Shown here: in pieces, positions 33,439 through 41,646 of the stretch
Layout of the letters: each line of letters starts with the position of its first letter
Numbering within the stretch: position 1 is the first letter of the stretch
Assembly (NCBI GenBank): GCA_045603085.1
Contig: JAZULL010000029.1
Span: 1-59,076, forward strand
Length of the DNA: 59,076 nucleotides
Origin: SVQP01 sp045603085
Lineage (GTDB): Bacteria; Bacillota; Clostridia; Oscillospirales; CAG-272
Direction: 5' to 3'
Notes under the pieces: model-generated
Told to the model about the DNA's origin: nothing
The model's input: the letters and a program-made list of their open reading frames with translations, nothing else
The model's database searches: none
Program-made: the position numbers and the translations under genes

Positions 33439-33610
33439 GCTGTGTTGGCACAATGTCATTAAAGTAAATGAACAAAAATTGAATAAAAACACGCAATACC
33501 GCTCCCGATTGCAGGGGATTGCTGTAAAAATTGATCGGCAACTGCATGATTTTGCCGTTCTGTGTGGGCAACAAGCGTCTGAAAATCTTAATAATGGGGT
33601 ACTTGCGCGG

Positions 33611-33619
33611 TGCTATAAT
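33611..33619 (+). promoter_or_regulatory. Extended -10 promoter
   Basis: TGC directly before TATAAT (33614-33619) with a poor -35. It lies 36 bp before the gene at 33655. Confidence 0.5.
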
Positions 33620-33654
33620 GGGAGCGTTGACAAAATTCATTGGAGGAGAAAGCT

Positions 33655-33921
33655 ATGGAAGGCTGTGAATCGGACGTCTTGCTGTGCCGTGCGCAATATA
33701 CGGTGCAGGCAAGTGAGCTGACTGTTTGTCTGTATGCGTACCGCGTGGGGATTGCATTTGAATATGCGCTGGAGATCCGACAGGGAGAAGAGTGTGCGCG
33801 GCATGGGATAGGGCAAGATCTCGCATTTGCGCGCACGCTGTTTTACAAAATACTTTCGGGCGGTGTGACCGCCTGCCATTTTGACGACGTTATCGGGGAC
33901 GAATTATTAGCAACAATGTGA
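33655..33921 (+). CDS. Small protein, possibly DUF6514 family
   Basis: 88 residues from the ATG at 33655, after GGAGGAG. Cytoplasmic, with no signal or membrane segment. The pattern of a strand-rich N-terminus with TVCLYAYRVGIAFEYALEIRQGEE, then a helix and the end KILSGGVTACHFDDVIGDEL, resembles the DUF6514 family of small Clostridia proteins. I judge this by pattern only. It stands 35 bp before the phage-like pair and may share its transcript. Confidence 0.6.
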   Translation: MEGCESDVLLCRAQYTVQASELTVCLYAYRVGIAFEYALEIRQGEECARHGIGQDLAFARTLFYKILSGGVTACHFDDVIGDELLATM

Positions 33922-33956
33922 TATGATATGTTTACAAAATACAGCAAGGAGGCTAT

Positions 33957-34868
33957 ATGGCGAAAACATATCAAGCAAGTAATTTTACCGGAAAGCAATT
34001 GGATGAGTTTATGGGAAAAGTGCTGACGGGTGAGCTCGCAGGATCGGGATTGAAGCTGGATTCGGACGGCGTTCTGCACAATACCACCCCGGGCTACGGA
34101 AACCTGGTCTATTCCTATACGCATACCGCGAACAAGGAGGTTTACGTGGAAGGCGTCAATCTGGCGACCGGTGTGTTTACTTCAACGGGACACGGATTGA
34201 CAGCCAATCAGACCGTCGTTGTGGCGATGCATGCCCCGTATCATTTGAAGGAACCTTATAAATATCTGCCGGGAGGTCTTTCTCTTGGTTCCCAAGGGGG
34301 CAACGTAAAAATATATTACGTGAACGTATTGGATGAGGACAGCTTCAGCGTAAGCGAGACTTCCGGTGGCACTGCGGTGACGTTTACCGAGGTCAGTACC
34401 ATGGATCTGACCAAATTTCATTTTGAGGTGGAAAAGAAAACCGATCTTATCATCAATAATCTGCCCGCGTTTGACGCATGCAAGGTTGTCGTAAGAGGGC
34501 GGGTTATCGACAGGTTCCGTTACGTCAATCCCAGCCCCTGCGACGTGGTCAGCGGCAAAATCGGCTATTATAGCCATGGGGCATTCGCAGGAGTGGATCA
34601 GTACGGAAGTCTTGGTATTGGCAATAGCGGCGGATTTGGCAGCTTGCACTCGGAAATTGAGTTCAAAATCGTAGAGCCGGGACATATCCTTTCAGAGGCA
34701 ACCGAATACAATCTGTCGTACAACGCAACCAACGGGGCAAAGGCCAACTGGTCCAAACGGCACATCCATATCTACACCAATCAGGCTACAATGACCGGTG
34801 TGCTATTCCAGTCTTACTCGGGGGGGCAATTTTTCAATGGAACTGTGGTGGAGGTGTATACGAAATGA
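33957..34868 (+). CDS. Phage tail-fibre or receptor-binding-like protein
   Basis: 303 residues with no signal peptide. About residues 70-145 contain GVFTSTGHGLTANQTVVV and a later YYVNVLDEDSFSVSET, the spacing of E1-FCCH-like modules found in phage tail and receptor-binding proteins. The C-terminal 120 residues are rich in Gly, Ser and aromatic residues, with YGSLGIGNSGGFGSLHSEIEF and IHIYTNQATMTG, like a beta-structured fibre tip. The following overlapping gene is of a type that often follows tail-fibre genes. No other phage gene is nearby. The assignment is by resemblance and is not certain. Confidence 0.55.
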   Translation: MAKTYQASNFTGKQLDEFMGKVLTGELAGSGLKLDSDGVLHNTTPGYGNLVYSYTHTANKEVYVEGVNLATGVFTSTGHGLTANQTVVVAMHAPYHLKEPYKYLPGGLSLGSQGGNVKIYYVNVLDEDSFSVSETSGGTAVTFTEVSTMDLTKFHFEVEKKTDLIINNLPAFDACKVVVRGRVIDRFRYVNPSPCDVVSGKIGYYSHGAFAGVDQYGSLGIGNSGGFGSLHSEIEFKIVEPGHILSEATEYNLSYNATNGAKANWSKRHIHIYTNQATMTGVLFQSYSGGQFFNGTVVEVYTK

Positions 34869-35128
34869 AGCGAGAAGTGATCATTTGTGATGCAAGAGCA
34901 GGGACAGTCACAACCGAGTGGGTTGAGGACAACACTCCCGTGTATATCGATTACCAAGGCGAGATCGACGCGTGTAAGCAGCGCCTTGCAAAGACCGATT
35001 ACGTAGTGATTAAGATCGCGGAGGGGGCGGCAACGTATGCGGAGTATGCCGACGTGATTGCAGAGCGCAGGGAACTGCGGGCGCGAATTCAAGAGCTTGA
35101 GGCCCTGGATCGGGCGCAAAACGCTTGA
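34865..35128 (+). CDS. Small phage tail-associated protein-like
   Basis: 87 residues. The N-terminus is a short strand region. The second half has the pattern KQRLAKTDYVVIKIAEG ... YADVIAERRELRARIQELE, common in small proteins encoded directly after tail-fibre genes in Firmicute prophages, where they may help fibre folding or attachment. The start overlaps the fibre-like gene (ATGA). The stop codon lies inside the -35 box of the next promoter. Confidence 0.6.
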   Translation: MKREVIICDARAGTVTTEWVEDNTPVYIDYQGEIDACKQRLAKTDYVVIKIAEGAATYAEYADVIAERRELRARIQELEALDRAQNA

Positions 35129-35153
35129 CACGAAGGAGTCGATGCGGTATAAT
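35125..35153 (+). promoter_or_regulatory. Consensus promoter of the GH39 gene
   Basis: Perfect TTGACA (35125-35130), a 17-bp spacer and TATAAT (35148-35153), overlapping the end of the upstream gene. Confidence 0.88.
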
Positions 35154-35182
35154 AGAGGTATCAAATCAAGGACGGTGCTTTT

Positions 35183-36493
35183 ATGATTCGTGCCAAAATC
35201 GACTTTTCCTGTGTGCAGGGCAGTATCAAGCCCTTGCACGGCATCAATAACGCTCCCGAGCCGGACGCGGAGATCGGCTATCGGGACAAGCTGGGGCAGG
35301 CGGGGATTCCGTACGTGCGCCTGCACGATATGGGCGGCCATTATGCGGCAGCCAGATACGTGGATATTGCCAACGTATTTCCCGATTTTGACAAAGATCC
35401 GAAAGACCCCGCAAGCTACGATTTTGCCTTTACCGATTGGCTGATTGCCGATCTTTACAGACAGGGCTGTGAGGTTGTTTATCGTCTGGGCTGCAGCATT
35501 GAGCCCGAGCACTTTGTCAAGCCGCGCAATATTATTCCGCCTAAGGACAATCTCAAGTGGGCGCAGATCTGCGAGGGCATTATCCGTCACTATAACGAGG
35601 GATGGGCAAACGGCTACCGATTCGGCATCCGCTATTGGGAGATCTGGAACGAGCCGGATAACACGCCTGATATGATGGATAGCCCCATGTGGCGAGGAAC
35701 CCCCGAGCAATATTACCAACTCTATGAGGTTGCATCGCGTTACTTAAAGGAAAAATTCCCCGATCTGATGATCGGCGGCTATGGCAGCTGTGGCTTTTAC
35801 GCGATTCTCGGTGGCTATGTCAAAGCGGCCAACAGCTCAGAGAGAACCGAGCATTTTATTGATTTCTTCCACGGATTTTTGAGGCATATCCGTGCTGCGG
35901 GCTGTCCCTTGGACTTTTTCTCATGGCATTCCTATGCCGATGCGGCCAGCAACGTGGTCTTTGCCGAGTATGCCAGAAAAATCTTGGATGAGTACGGTTA
36001 TACCAATACCGAGATGCACCTGAATGAGTGGAATGCGGGGCGTGATATTCGCGCAACCACGCTGGATATGGCGCTGATTTCTCAGATGATGTGCCGTATG
36101 CATCAAACCGACGTACAGATCATGAATTACTACGATGCCCAGCCCTGGTCAACCTATGCAGGTATTTGGGATGGCAATAAGCGGTGTCCTGCACCTGCGT
36201 ACTACAGCTTTGTGTATTACAACCACCTTTACAGGTTGGGCAAGTGCGCGAGCATGAGCGGCGACTGCGCCGATATGCTGGCCGCTACCGACGGAAAAGA
36301 GGGAGCTGTGCTGATTGCAAATCCCGCCGCATCCGACGTCACGGTCGACATGTCCTGGACGGGTGTTTCGGGCACGGTCAAGGTGCATCAGATCGATGCC
36401 GATTGTCATGAATCGGTACACGAGCTTGGGGGCGGCAACCGCGCCGAGTTTGTCTTACACGCGGGAAGTGCTGTGCTGGTCAGTATTTCTTAA
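35183..36493 (+). CDS. Glycoside hydrolase family 39-like (beta-xylosidase type)
   Basis: 436 residues with no signal peptide, so intracellular. A TIM-barrel with the GH39 acid/base Glu157 in WEIWNEPD and the nucleophile Glu282 in HLNEWN. Spacing between the two matches GH39 enzymes. An additional beta domain covers about the last 80 residues (GAVLIANPAASDVTVDMSW). Beta-xylosidase or a related exo-glycosidase activity is likely. Substrate choice cannot be read from sequence. No transporter or regulator is adjacent. Confidence 0.85.
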   Translation: MIRAKIDFSCVQGSIKPLHGINNAPEPDAEIGYRDKLGQAGIPYVRLHDMGGHYAAARYVDIANVFPDFDKDPKDPASYDFAFTDWLIADLYRQGCEVVYRLGCSIEPEHFVKPRNIIPPKDNLKWAQICEGIIRHYNEGWANGYRFGIRYWEIWNEPDNTPDMMDSPMWRGTPEQYYQLYEVASRYLKEKFPDLMIGGYGSCGFYAILGGYVKAANSSERTEHFIDFFHGFLRHIRAAGCPLDFFSWHSYADAASNVVFAEYARKILDEYGYTNTEMHLNEWNAGRDIRATTLDMALISQMMCRMHQTDVQIMNYYDAQPWSTYAGIWDGNKRCPAPAYYSFVYYNHLYRLGKCASMSGDCADMLAATDGKEGAVLIANPAASDVTVDMSWTGVSGTVKVHQIDADCHESVHELGGGNRAEFVLHAGSAVLVSIS

Positions 36494-36600
36494 AAAAAAT
36501 AAAAAAAGCCGAAAGGGTGTTGTCCTTATCGGAGAAATAAAATAAGGGTATGGGCATAGCCTGATGCATTTGTAATACAAATGCGAGACTTGCAATAAAA
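36494..36600. other. Gene-free spacer with perfect small palindrome
   Basis: AT-rich sequence after the GH39 gene. It contains a perfect inverted repeat GCATTTGTA / TACAAATGC (36566-36584, 1-base centre). No clear terminator with a T-run is seen for the GH39 gene before the repeat element. Confidence 0.5.
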
Positions 36601-36866
36601 ACAGAAGAGAGAGTAACGCGGTTACAAAATTCCGTGAAGCTCTCTCTCTTTTTCTGCTTTTTTAGTGATATTCTTTGCTTTCGCAAAGAGTGATATTATT
36701 GCTACCGCAATAGTGATATTGAAGCCTTGCGGCTTCCGTGGTATTCTATTCGCCCTGAAACTGGCGAAGCGAATACCACTCGGCGCGAGCCGAATATCAC
36801 TGCGTAGCAATATCACTCGCCACAGGCGAATAGAACCGGCGTGATACTCCGATAAGAGTATCACGC
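36601..36866. repeat. Nested-palindrome element, copy 2
   Basis: It begins with a GA-rich terminator-like hairpin (AGAGAGAG at 36606 with CTCTCTCT near 36640, then T5). Small hairpins follow: CTTTGC/GCAAAG (36673-36688), ATTGC/GCAAT (36698-36711), GAAGCC/GGCTTC (36721-36736), TCGGC/GCCGA (36780-36793), CGCC/GGCG (about 36818-36828). Spacers in the left half are GTGATATT (36665, 36690, 36713) and GTGGTATT (36738). Spacers in the right half are their complements, AATACCAC (36772) and AATATCAC (36793, 36809). It closes with a perfect 12-bp hairpin, GGCGTGATACTC / GAGTATCACGCC (36838-36867). Confidence 0.85.
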
Positions 36867-36883
36867 CAAGCAATCGGCTTTTT

Positions 36884-37567
36884 TTATTTGTCATTGGTGA
36901 CGTCGCCGCTACCGTCCAGCGAGATGGGGTCACCGAGATAGGTGGGCGCGGGCTTCAGGATCGCATATCCCATGTCCTTGATGCGGGCGAGCACCTCGCG
37001 CACGTCGCGCTTGGTCTGTCCCGCATATCCTCGCAGATCTGCGCTGACGCCAAAGGCCTTGATGCCAAGTGCGTTTGCTATGTAAAGCGCGCGGTGCAGG
37101 TGATATTCCTGCGTCACGATCACGATTTTGTCAGCCCCGAAGATCTCCTTGGCGCGCACAATGGATTCGTAGGTGGGAAAGCCTGCGTGATCCATGAAAA
37201 CGTCCTCGGAGGGAACGCCGGCGTCGATGGCGCAGGCCTTCATGACGTTGACCTCGTCGTATTCGTCCCGGCCGTGGTCGCCGCTCATGAGCAGCTTGGG
37301 CGAGGTGCCGTTTTGATAGAGCGTGACACCCACCTCAATGCGGTCGGCCAGCATGTCACTGGGAACACCGTCATTTTTGACCAGACAGCCCAGCACGATG
37401 ATGCAGTCCACGTCCTCAAGCTCAGCGGCTTGCTCGGGGGAGATGATCAGATCAGCCGTTGAGTGCTTGACGTGCGCGTTGGCAATCAGCGCGGCACTCG
37501 CGCCAAGTGCCCCCAGCGCAAGTGCGCAGGCAAGTATGATCAGCAGGATCTTAATCGGTTTTTTCAT
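36884..37567 (-). CDS. YdcF/SanA-like DUF218 membrane protein
   Basis: 227 residues from the ATG at 37567, chosen because GGGGGGTGAT precedes it and the frame there starts MKKPIKILLII. The single N-terminal membrane helix is at residues 7-27. The DUF218 domain contains DCIIVLGCLVKNDGVPSDML, LLMSGDHGRDEYDEVNVM and FPTYESIVRAKEIFGADKIVIVTQEYHLHRA. Relatives (SanA, ElyC, YdcF) affect envelope barrier or lipid-carrier use, with the chemistry unsettled. It stands next to the polysaccharide locus but is divergent from it. Confidence 0.88.
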   Translation of the reverse strand: MKKPIKILLIILACALALGALGASAALIANAHVKHSTADLIISPEQAAELEDVDCIIVLGCLVKNDGVPSDMLADRIEVGVTLYQNGTSPKLLMSGDHGRDEYDEVNVMKACAIDAGVPSEDVFMDHAGFPTYESIVRAKEIFGADKIVIVTQEYHLHRALYIANALGIKAFGVSADLRGYAGQTKRDVREVLARIKDMGYAILKPAPTYLGDPISLDGSGDVTNDK

Positions 37568-37588
37568 AGCATCACCCCCCATACGGAT

Positions 37589-37617
37589 ATTGTAGCAGGA
37601 AACTTGTGCACAATCAA
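37589..37617 (-). promoter_or_regulatory. Promoter of the DUF218 gene
   Basis: On the minus strand, TTGATT (37617-37612), a 17-bp spacer and TACAAT (37594-37589). Confidence 0.7.
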
Positions 37618-37679
37618 GCGAATATTGTAAATATTTGGACTCAATTGGTGAATGATTGCGGTCATGCCGTGCAAAATCA

Positions 37680-37708
37680 TTGACACCAAAAGGGAAATGC
37701 GCTATAAT
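37680..37708 (+). promoter_or_regulatory. Promoter of the polysaccharide operon
   Basis: Consensus TTGACA (37680-37685), a 17-bp spacer and TATAAT (37703-37708). No other strong promoter is seen until sigG, so it may drive about 13 kb. Confidence 0.85.
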
Positions 37709-37742
37709 ATAATGGAGAAATTGTAATTTGGGGGAGTATGCT

Positions 37743-38360
37743 GTGTACAAATTTGTCAAGCGTGGTTTGGATATTTTGCTGTCGCTTTGCGGGCTTTTAT
37801 TGCTGTGGCCCTTGCTGTTAGTTCTGGCTATACTGATCCGCATCGATTCTCCCGGACCTGCCATTTTCAAGCAGGTGAGATTGGGACTTGACGGCAAGGA
37901 ATTTACCATGCACAAATTCCGTTCCATGTGCGTAAACGCAGAGGGAACTGGCAGCGGCGTGTACTCCATGAAGGGCGACCCCCGTGTGACGCGCATGGGT
38001 AAGATCCTGCGTCTGGGCTTTGACGAGCTGCCGCAGCTGTGGGACATTCTGCGCGGCAAAATGTCGTTTGTCGGGCCGCGCCCTCCGCTGACCTATCATC
38101 CCTGGCCGGTCGATGCGTATACGCCGGAGCAGTTCAGGATGTTCTCGGTGCGCCCCGGCATTACCGGTTGGGCGCAGGTCAACGGCAGGAAGGCCGTGGA
38201 GTGGAACAAGAGAATTGAGATGAACGTGTGGTACACCGAGCACATGTCGCTGTGGCTGGATATCAAAATTCTGTTTATGACCGTGGGCAGCGTGCTGGGT
38301 AACAAGGACAACGCCAACGTGGAAAAGACCGCGGGAAATGCAAGTGAGGTACATAAATGA
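37743..38360 (+). CDS. Priming undecaprenyl-phosphate sugar phosphotransferase
   Basis: 205 residues, starting at the GTG at 37743, 7 bp after GGGGGAG. The upstream TTG lies before that site. It is the short, single-helix form of the polyprenyl sugar-1-phosphate transferases (PF02397). The membrane helix spans about residues 10-32, followed by the catalytic part with DSPGPAIFKQVRLG, FTMHKFRSM, GDPRVTRMGKILR, ELPQLWDILRG and FVGPRPPL. It transfers a sugar phosphate from a UDP-sugar to undecaprenyl phosphate and so starts each repeat unit. The next gene overlaps it by ATGA. Confidence 0.93.
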   Translation: MYKFVKRGLDILLSLCGLLLLWPLLLVLAILIRIDSPGPAIFKQVRLGLDGKEFTMHKFRSMCVNAEGTGSGVYSMKGDPRVTRMGKILRLGFDELPQLWDILRGKMSFVGPRPPLTYHPWPVDAYTPEQFRMFSVRPGITGWAQVNGRKAVEWNKRIEMNVWYTEHMSLWLDIKILFMTVGSVLGNKDNANVEKTAGNASEVHK

Positions 38361-39181
38361 TCAAGCTGATGTATATCACCAATAAGCCGGATTATGCCGC
38401 GGCGGCCGTGGCGGCGGGTGTGAATCGCATTTTCGTGGATCTGGAATATATCGGCAAGGAGCAGCGTCAGGGCGGCATGGATACCGTCAAGTCGCATCAT
38501 ACCGTGGATGACGTCAGAGCCGTGCGAAGGGTGATCGAGTCGCCTGCCGAGCTGTTGGTCAGAGTCAATCCCTTGTATGAAGGGAGTGCCGAGGAGATCG
38601 ATGCTGTGATCGGTGCGGGCGCGGATATCGTTATGCTGCCTATGTGGACGAGCACCGCCGAGGTGCGCGAGTTTATTCGCTTGGTGGGCGGTCGTGCACG
38701 CGTCATGCCGTTGCTTGAAACCGCGCAGGCTGCGGATGCCATCGACGGGGTATTGACCCTTGACGGCGTGGACGAGATCTATATTGGTCTGAACGATCTG
38801 CATCTTTCCCAAAAGCAGCCCTTTATTTTCTGTCCGCTTGCCGACGGCACGGTGGATGGGCTGTGCAAAAAAATGCGTGCGGCAGGTATGCGATATGGCT
38901 TTGGCGGCATTGCCGCAATGGAGGGCGGACTGTTGCCGGGCGCGCTGGTGCTTGGCGAGCACGTGCGCCTTGGCTCGGGTGCAGTCATTCTTTCTCGCTC
39001 GTTTTGCAGAAACGATCAGCCGCTTGACGATTTTGCGAGAATTATGACGTCGCAGATCGCAGAGCTGCGTCAAAGAGAACAGTATTTATCAGAGAATATG
39101 ACGGCACAGCTTGCCGCCCGGAATCATAACCGCGTTTGCGAGTGTGTGGCGCACATTGTCGCAGAGAAGGAGAGAACATGA
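38357..39181 (+). CDS. HpcH/HpaI-type aldolase / citrate-lyase-fold protein
   Basis: 274 residues, a phosphoenolpyruvate/pyruvate-type TIM barrel. Visible features are FVDLEYIGKEQRQGG (the metal-contact Glu region), LLVRVNPL, GADIVMLPMW and MPLLETAQAADAID, in the order of the HpcH/HpaI family. Such enzymes make or break C-C bonds between pyruvate and an aldehyde. In this locus it may make or remove a keto-acid precursor for the glycan. It is translationally coupled on both sides (ATGA overlaps), unusual for a catabolic aldolase. Confidence 0.82.
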   Translation: MIKLMYITNKPDYAAAAVAAGVNRIFVDLEYIGKEQRQGGMDTVKSHHTVDDVRAVRRVIESPAELLVRVNPLYEGSAEEIDAVIGAGADIVMLPMWTSTAEVREFIRLVGGRARVMPLLETAQAADAIDGVLTLDGVDEIYIGLNDLHLSQKQPFIFCPLADGTVDGLCKKMRAAGMRYGFGGIAAMEGGLLPGALVLGEHVRLGSGAVILSRSFCRNDQPLDDFARIMTSQIAELRQREQYLSENMTAQLAARNHNRVCECVAHIVAEKERT

Positions 39182-40074
39182 GAGTTTTGGTCACGGGAGC
39201 GTTTGGACAGGCGGATGCGCTAAAGGCGCGCTTTCCGGACGTAACGTTTGATATATGGCAGGACGAAAGAGCGGCCGTGCCAAATCCTGAAATATATGAC
39301 GGCGTGGTTTGCAATGCACTTTTATCCTTCCACGGTGCAGCCGCATTTTCGCGCCTGCAATTCGTGCAGCTGACCGCCGCCGGCTATGACCGCGTGCCCC
39401 TGGAGCAGCTGACAGCGCGCGGCGTGCGCGTTTACAATGCGGGCGATGCTTATGCCGCACCCATGGCCGAGGCCACGGTTTGGGGCATTCTGACTCTGTA
39501 TCGCAAGGGTAAGGCCTTCTTAGCAAGTGCCGACCGCCATGCCTGGGAAAAGCAAAGAGGGCTTTGCGAGCTTGGCGGCAAGCGCGTATGCGTGATCGGC
39601 TGCGGCAATTACGGACGCGCCTTGGCAAAGCTGCTTGCGGCGTTTGGCTGTTATGTGATCGGTGTCAACCGCACGGGCGATCCTGCCCATGGCTTTGATG
39701 AAATATTCGCATTTGAAAATCTTGGGCAGGCAGTGACCGACGCGGATATCGTGATCTCGGCCCTGCCACAGACCGCGCAGACCAAGGGCGCTTTGGATGC
39801 TGATCTGTTTGCCGCCTGCAAGCGCGGCTGTTTGTTGGTCAATCTCTCGCGCGGCAGTATCGTGTGCGAGCAGGATCTGATTGCCGCATTGGTGGATGGA
39901 CAGCTTGGCGGTGCGGTGCTGGACGTGTTTGAGACCGAGCCGCTGGGAGAGAATTCTCCCTTGTGGGATATGGAAAACGTGGTGATCACACCGCATAACG
40001 CCTATGCGGGCGACGGTGTGGCTGAAAGATTACTCGAGGTTGTGTGTAAAAACCTTGAAAGGGAGCTTGTATGA
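39178..40074 (+). CDS. D-isomer-specific 2-hydroxyacid dehydrogenase
   Basis: 298 residues from the ATG at 39178 overlapping the aldolase stop. The NAD-binding fold has VIGCGNYGRALA, and the catalytic set is Arg in NLSRGS, Glu in FETEPL and His in TPHNAY. The enzyme interconverts a 2-keto acid and the D-2-hydroxy acid. Its position between the aldolase and the AsnB-like ligase suggests that the three make and attach a small hydroxy-acid or amide group. The true substrate is unknown. Confidence 0.88.
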   Translation: MRVLVTGAFGQADALKARFPDVTFDIWQDERAAVPNPEIYDGVVCNALLSFHGAAAFSRLQFVQLTAAGYDRVPLEQLTARGVRVYNAGDAYAAPMAEATVWGILTLYRKGKAFLASADRHAWEKQRGLCELGGKRVCVIGCGNYGRALAKLLAAFGCYVIGVNRTGDPAHGFDEIFAFENLGQAVTDADIVISALPQTAQTKGALDADLFAACKRGCLLVNLSRGSIVCEQDLIAALVDGQLGGAVLDVFETEPLGENSPLWDMENVVITPHNAYAGDGVAERLLEVVCKNLERELV

Positions 40075-41639
40075 ACGTAAGGGAAGTGTTGCAGCAGCAT
40101 CCCGAGCTGCGAAACGATCTGTTTGTCAGAGGATTTCTGGTAACCGACAGCTCCTTGGTACCGACCGAGGATTTCCCGTTCTTTGGCACGTGGCAGAACC
40201 GCGAGATGGCGGGCGTGCGGTTTTATTGGCATAGTTTGACGGGTGCGCATTTTTATGAATCGGACGGGCTGTCGCTGTTTCTCTTTGGCCATGCATATAA
40301 CCCCTTTACCATGCAAACGAATGAGCAAGATATCCTTGCGCGGCTGGCAGAGCATTGGGAAACCGATTTTTACGAGTGCCTTGACGAGCTGACCGGCATT
40401 TTTGTGCTGGGCGTGATCAAGGACGGTCGGATGACCTTTGTCACCGACCCTTCGGGGATTCAATCGGCATGTCAGGGCGTGGTGGACGGAAAGTTCTATC
40501 TTTCCTCGCATTCACAGCTGATCGGGGACGTATGCGGCTTGGAAATGGACGCATTTGTCAAGGAATTGACTGAATATAAGTGGTACGGCCGCGTTATGGG
40601 ACCGTATCTTCCGGCTGACCTGACCCCGTTTGCGGCCATCAAGCGCGTTGTGCCCAATCAAACCTACGTTTGGGGTGAGGGCAAGGTCACGCACAAGCGG
40701 TTTTATCCTGTGCGAGAGCTTGCCGAGCACACCTCGTCCGAGCAATACAAAACCGCCATAGCGTTGGCCGCGGACATCCTGCGCCGCAATATGCAGCTGG
40801 TCGTGCAAAAGTGGGAGAGGCCGCAGATTTCGCTGACAGGCGGCATTGACAGCAATACCACGTTTGCCGCCGCCAATGGGTTATATGACAAAATTGAAAC
40901 CTTCAGCTATCTGGCGGCAGAGAAGGAGTCGCCCGACTGCGAGGCTGCTAAGATGATCAGCGAGCATTTTTCGGTGCCGTGGACGCTTTATACCGTGCCG
41001 GGGGACAATGCAGACATACCGCTGTTTGAAGAAAAAAAGGCAGTTCTGATGCACAACAACGGTTACGTTGCCGCCACGCCGGATCACGAGCTACGCAAGC
41101 GCATGGTGCTAAAGGAGCAGCTTGACTGTGACGTGGAGGTCAAAAGCTGGGTGTCCGAAACAGTAAGAGGGTATTGGTATAAGCATTTTGGACGGCAGAG
41201 GATGCCCAAGCTATCCGCAAGGCTGTACCGCAATCTATATAAAATGTTTTTGCTGAACAGAGGTCTTGCACATCGCGTAGATAGGCTGTTTGCGCAATAT
41301 CTCAAGGATTACGGATACGAGGGAGTCCCTTTGCAGTATCTGCCTGCGGATCTGCATTTCTGGGAGGTCACCTGGGGCAGCTGGGGAAGTCTGAATATCA
41401 GCGAGATGAAATATTATTCGGATATCACCATCATTTACAATAATAGAAAATTTCTCGATCTGATGCTGGGTGTGCCGCTGGAAAAGCGAATCTCGGACGA
41501 GCATCATCTGGATATCAAAAAAATTCTCAATAAGGATCTGTGGAATATGGGGATCCGCGTGGTCAACGTGCATGAGACAAAGACAAGAGCGTTTTTGCTC
41601 AACGTGATCTTTACGCTCAATTCTCATTTGCCATTCTGA
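40071..41639 (+). CDS. AsnB-like ligase without glutaminase cysteine
   Basis: 522 residues. The C-terminal synthetase domain has the PP-loop SLTGGIDSN (about residues 254-262), which binds ATP and adenylates a carboxylate. The N-terminal 200 residues align in size to the glutaminase domain (VLGVIKDGRMTFVTDPSGIQ), but the protein starts MNVREV and lacks the nucleophilic Cys2, so it should not hydrolyse glutamine. It may use free ammonia or another amine. It is coupled to the dehydrogenase by ATGA. AsnB-like proteins in surface-glycan loci are thought to amidate sugar acids, but none is well defined for this type. Confidence 0.82.
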   Translation: MNVREVLQQHPELRNDLFVRGFLVTDSSLVPTEDFPFFGTWQNREMAGVRFYWHSLTGAHFYESDGLSLFLFGHAYNPFTMQTNEQDILARLAEHWETDFYECLDELTGIFVLGVIKDGRMTFVTDPSGIQSACQGVVDGKFYLSSHSQLIGDVCGLEMDAFVKELTEYKWYGRVMGPYLPADLTPFAAIKRVVPNQTYVWGEGKVTHKRFYPVRELAEHTSSEQYKTAIALAADILRRNMQLVVQKWERPQISLTGGIDSNTTFAAANGLYDKIETFSYLAAEKESPDCEAAKMISEHFSVPWTLYTVPGDNADIPLFEEKKAVLMHNNGYVAATPDHELRKRMVLKEQLDCDVEVKSWVSETVRGYWYKHFGRQRMPKLSARLYRNLYKMFLLNRGLAHRVDRLFAQYLKDYGYEGVPLQYLPADLHFWEVTWGSWGSLNISEMKYYSDITIIYNNRKFLDLMLGVPLEKRISDEHHLDIKKILNKDLWNMGIRVVNVHETKTRAFLLNVIFTLNSHLPF

Positions 41640-41646
41640 ACGAATC

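Noticed and set aside
36601..36866. CRISPR array
   Set aside because: The repeated units are 8 bases, alternate with self-complementary hairpins, and invert orientation in the middle. There are no unique spacers of 30-40 bases and no cas genes.
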